Positions 5,144 to 6,701 of a DNA stretch of 6,701 nt are shown here, piece by piece. Made by a program: the position numbers and the translations under genes. Below the pieces are notes generated by a model. The model saw only the letters and a list, made by a program, of their open reading frames with translations. It was not told where the DNA came from and made no database searches. The stretch is from RGIG4103 sp045644605 (GTDB lineage Bacteria; Bacillota; Clostridia; RUG12999), in contig JAZRHB010000108.1 in NCBI GenBank assembly GCA_045644605.1, forward strand, positions 1 through 6,701, given 5' to 3'. How positions within the stretch are numbered: the first letter of the stretch is position 1; the number at the start of each line of letters is the position of its first letter.

Positions 5144-6511
5144 TTAGCTGTTTTCAACAAAGCATTTGATTTTGCCGGTATTTACGCCGATTACCTTGCC
5201 TCCAAGAGATAAAATGCGGTGTATAAACCTGATTTGTGCATCATCAAAACGTTCGCCTTCAAACACTACGGGTACGCCCGGCGGATATACAGTAATTGTT
5301 TCAGCCGAGAGTTTTCCGGCGCAGTCGGCTATGTCGAATTCGTTAGTAGGAAGAGCAATATTCTTAAGCTCGCCCTTTGACAAAACTATGTATGACGGCG
5401 GCACAAGTGCAGGTAAGGGATTTTCTGCAAAACGGTTGCAGCACTTCAGCAGCCTCTTAAAATCCCACAGGGAATTACCCTTGCCGCAAATACAGATAAT
5501 ATTATATAAATCTGCCGCCTCAACAATAATGCCGTATTTTTCAAGATAATCGGCAAGCTCAAATCCGCTTTTCCCCGTTTTGCAGGTGTTTATTACAAGC
5601 CTTGAAAAATCGTCTGTTGGGACTACCGTCAGCTTGCAGCTATTTTTAAAATATGTAATGTGTTTATACAATGTATCAAAAATTTTTCGTCCGTGTTGTT
5701 TCATATATGAAACAGAAACATCAGTATATGCCATAAGAATATATGACGGACTTGTTGTCTGAAATATGTTTATTTTCTTTTTCATTAAAGCCGCATCAAT
5801 ATTATCCGATATATGCATAATAGCCGCCTGAGTAGGAGCGGGAAGAGTTTTATGAACACTCATAATTACAATATCGCTACCTGCAGAAACTGCGCATTCG
5901 GGAAGAAGGTAGGAATACATAAAGTGTGCACCATGTGCTGCATCAACGCAAAGGAGTTTACCATATTTTTTGCAAACGGCAGATATTTTTTTAATATCGT
6001 GCACCATTCCGTAATAGTTCGGAGACGTCAGAAAAACTGCCACGGCAGTAGGATTTTCCTGCAAAAGTCTTTCGATTTCTACGGCAGAAATTTTTCCTGT
6101 AATGCCAAATTCAGATATATACTGCGGCATGGCAAAAACACTGTCCATATTACAGAGTTTAAGCGCATTTAATGTAGTTATATGACAGTTGCGATCCACA
6201 ATAATTTTCTTTCCAAACTCTGATATATAAGAGATTGCGGATAAAATCCCGCAGCTTGAGCCGTTTACAAGATAAAAACAAGCATTACTGCCGTAAACTT
6301 CTGCCGCGCGGGTTTCGGCATCTTTAATTATGCCATCGGGGGAATAAAGATTGTCCGTACCCGAAACCTCTGTATAATCAAGTTTCCATATGCCGCGGGC
6401 GTACTTTCGGGGAATAGCCTGCCCGCCTTTTGACCCCGGCATATGAAACGCTACTTTATGAAGTTTTCTTATTTTTTTAAGCTTACTATATAATGTATCC
6501 AAATTTTTCAC
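5144..6511 (-). CDS. Orn/Lys/Arg decarboxylase-family PLP enzyme
   Basis: This 455-residue protein belongs to the fold-type I PLP decarboxylases (Bacillus SpeA/YaaO-like group), which decarboxylate a basic amino acid to a polyamine precursor. Marks include FHMPGSKGG (22-30), the TDNLYSPDGIIKDAE region (52-66), LVNGSSCG (81-88), the RNCH strand with H110, SPNYYG (163-168), VDAAHGAH (189-196) with the PLP-nitrogen aspartate D190, and SVHKTL (218-223) with Schiff-base lysine K221. A shorter C-terminal domain follows, including VYPPGVPVVFEGE. The protein is slightly shorter than the roughly 480-490 residues of Bacillus relatives. Differences from the usual motifs are HMPGHKG to HMPGSKG and DEAHGAH to DAAHGAH. 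Substrate choice among Arg, Lys and Orn cannot be read from the sequence. The start is GTG 6511 or, three codons on, TTG 6502, which would have GGGTGA as its ribosome binding site. Confidence 0.92.
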   Translation of the reverse strand: MKNLDTLYSKLKKIRKLHKVAFHMPGSKGGQAIPRKYARGIWKLDYTEVSGTDNLYSPDGIIKDAETRAAEVYGSNACFYLVNGSSCGILSAISYISEFGKKIIVDRNCHITTLNALKLCNMDSVFAMPQYISEFGITGKISAVEIERLLQENPTAVAVFLTSPNYYGMVHDIKKISAVCKKYGKLLCVDAAHGAHFMYSYLLPECAVSAGSDIVIMSVHKTLPAPTQAAIMHISDNIDAALMKKKINIFQTTSPSYILMAYTDVSVSYMKQHGRKIFDTLYKHITYFKNSCKLTVVPTDDFSRLVINTCKTGKSGFELADYLEKYGIIVEAADLYNIICICGKGNSLWDFKRLLKCCNRFAENPLPALVPPSYIVLSKGELKNIALPTNEFDIADCAGKLSAETITVYPPGVPVVFEGERFDDAQIRFIHRILSLGGKVIGVNTGKIKCFVENS

Positions 6512-6519
6512 CCGAATAA

Positions 6520-6548
6520 ATTATATATCTTAGAAAAAGCTTTGTCAA
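6520..6548 (-). promoter_or_regulatory. Perfect-consensus sigma-A promoter of the decarboxylase gene
   Basis: On the minus strand, TTGACA (6548-6543) and TATAAT (6525-6520) are separated by exactly 17 bases, matching the vegetative consensus at all twelve positions. The predicted transcription start is near G 6513, only about two bases before the GTG codon or eleven before TTG 6502. It lies wholly in the 40-base gap after spoVAC, so the decarboxylase can be expressed in vegetative cells, independent of sporulation control. Confidence 0.85.
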
Positions 6549-6551
6549 ATA

Positions 6552-6701
6552 TTAAAGTATAAAATAATATATAAGTCCTACAATAACAGAAGAAAGAGTT
6601 CCGTAAACAAGCACCGGTCCTGCCATTTTGAACATCTGCGCACCCACGCCTAGAACAAGCCCCTCGCTTTTATGTTCAACCGCGGGTGCTACAATAGAAT
6701 T
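6552..6701 (-). CDS. spoVAC: Stage V sporulation protein AC, C-terminal part
   Basis: The last 49 codons of a minus-strand gene run off the right edge; the stop is TAA at 6552-6554. The segment contains EHKSEGLVLGVGAQMFKMAG followed by a hydrophobic helix (PVLVYGTLSSVIVGLIYY). This aligns well from memory with the end of Bacillus SpoVAC, which has YKSEGLVLGV and a MFKLAG stretch at the same place. SpoVA proteins form the inner-membrane channel that moves dipicolinic acid into the developing spore and releases it at germination. This gene marks the organism as a spore former. SpoVAE was considered, but its C-terminus is different. No terminator separates it from the decarboxylase gene. Confidence 0.84.
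   Translation of the reverse strand, partial: NSIVAPAVEHKSEGLVLGVGAQMFKMAGPVLVYGTLSSVIVGLIYYFIL

Noticed and set aside
6552..6701. SpoVAE instead of SpoVAC for the right-edge fragment
   Set aside because: SpoVAE C-termini, as I recall them, have a TSAGISAA-type stretch. This fragment has the KSEGLVLGV and MFKMAG pattern of SpoVAC.
1..6701. CRISPR array, tRNA or rRNA genes
   Set aside because: No regularly spaced repeats of 25-40 bases, no tRNA cloverleaf and no rRNA-like conserved stretches were seen.

Overview
The window looks like chromosomal DNA from an endospore-forming, low-G+C Clostridia-class Firmicute, most likely a gut-type Oscillospirales/Lachnospirales relative. The evidence is AGGAGG-type ribosome binding sites, A+T-rich codon use, U-tailed hairpin terminators, and the C-terminal end of SpoVAC, a sporulation protein, at the right edge. 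The species cannot be named from this sequence.

Left part (1-1454). A compact repeat-bounded element (about 108-554) carries one small DUF559-type PD-(D/E)XK endonuclease-like gene. Its two ends are inverted copies, each folding into two hairpins. The gene's Shine-Dalgarno lies in the left copy and its stop codon in the right copy. Next comes a short A+T-rich regulatory stretch with a promoter-like site and three CCGATAAA-type repeats, then a 211-residue SGNH/GDSL hydrolase. A 25-bp near-identical direct repeat occurs before the element (57-81) and again just before the next gene (1405-1429).

Central part (1455-5105). A second SGNH hydrolase, with a GxDLY N-terminal domain plus a GDSL_3-like catalytic domain, lies 13 bases ahead of a copper chaperone gene (copZ). 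The stop of copZ abuts the start of a copper-exporting P1B-1 ATPase gene (copA). CopZ would hand Cu(I) to CopA, which pumps it out. Seventeen bases after copA is a short segment that is both a 30-codon ORF with its own ribosome binding site (three cysteines) and a strongly self-complementary sequence with a long closing stem and two hairpins. It is the least explained part of the window. A hairpin terminator ends the unit.

Right part (5106-6701, minus strand). A PLP-dependent Orn/Lys/Arg decarboxylase-family gene converges on the copper unit and ends in its own palindromic terminator. A perfect-consensus promoter (TTGACA, 17-bp spacer, TATAAT) fills the 40-base gap between it and the upstream spoVAC end. 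It sits so close to the gene that the mRNA should have almost no leader. The copper unit and the decarboxylase/spoVA unit appear functionally unrelated and are insulated by back-to-back terminators.
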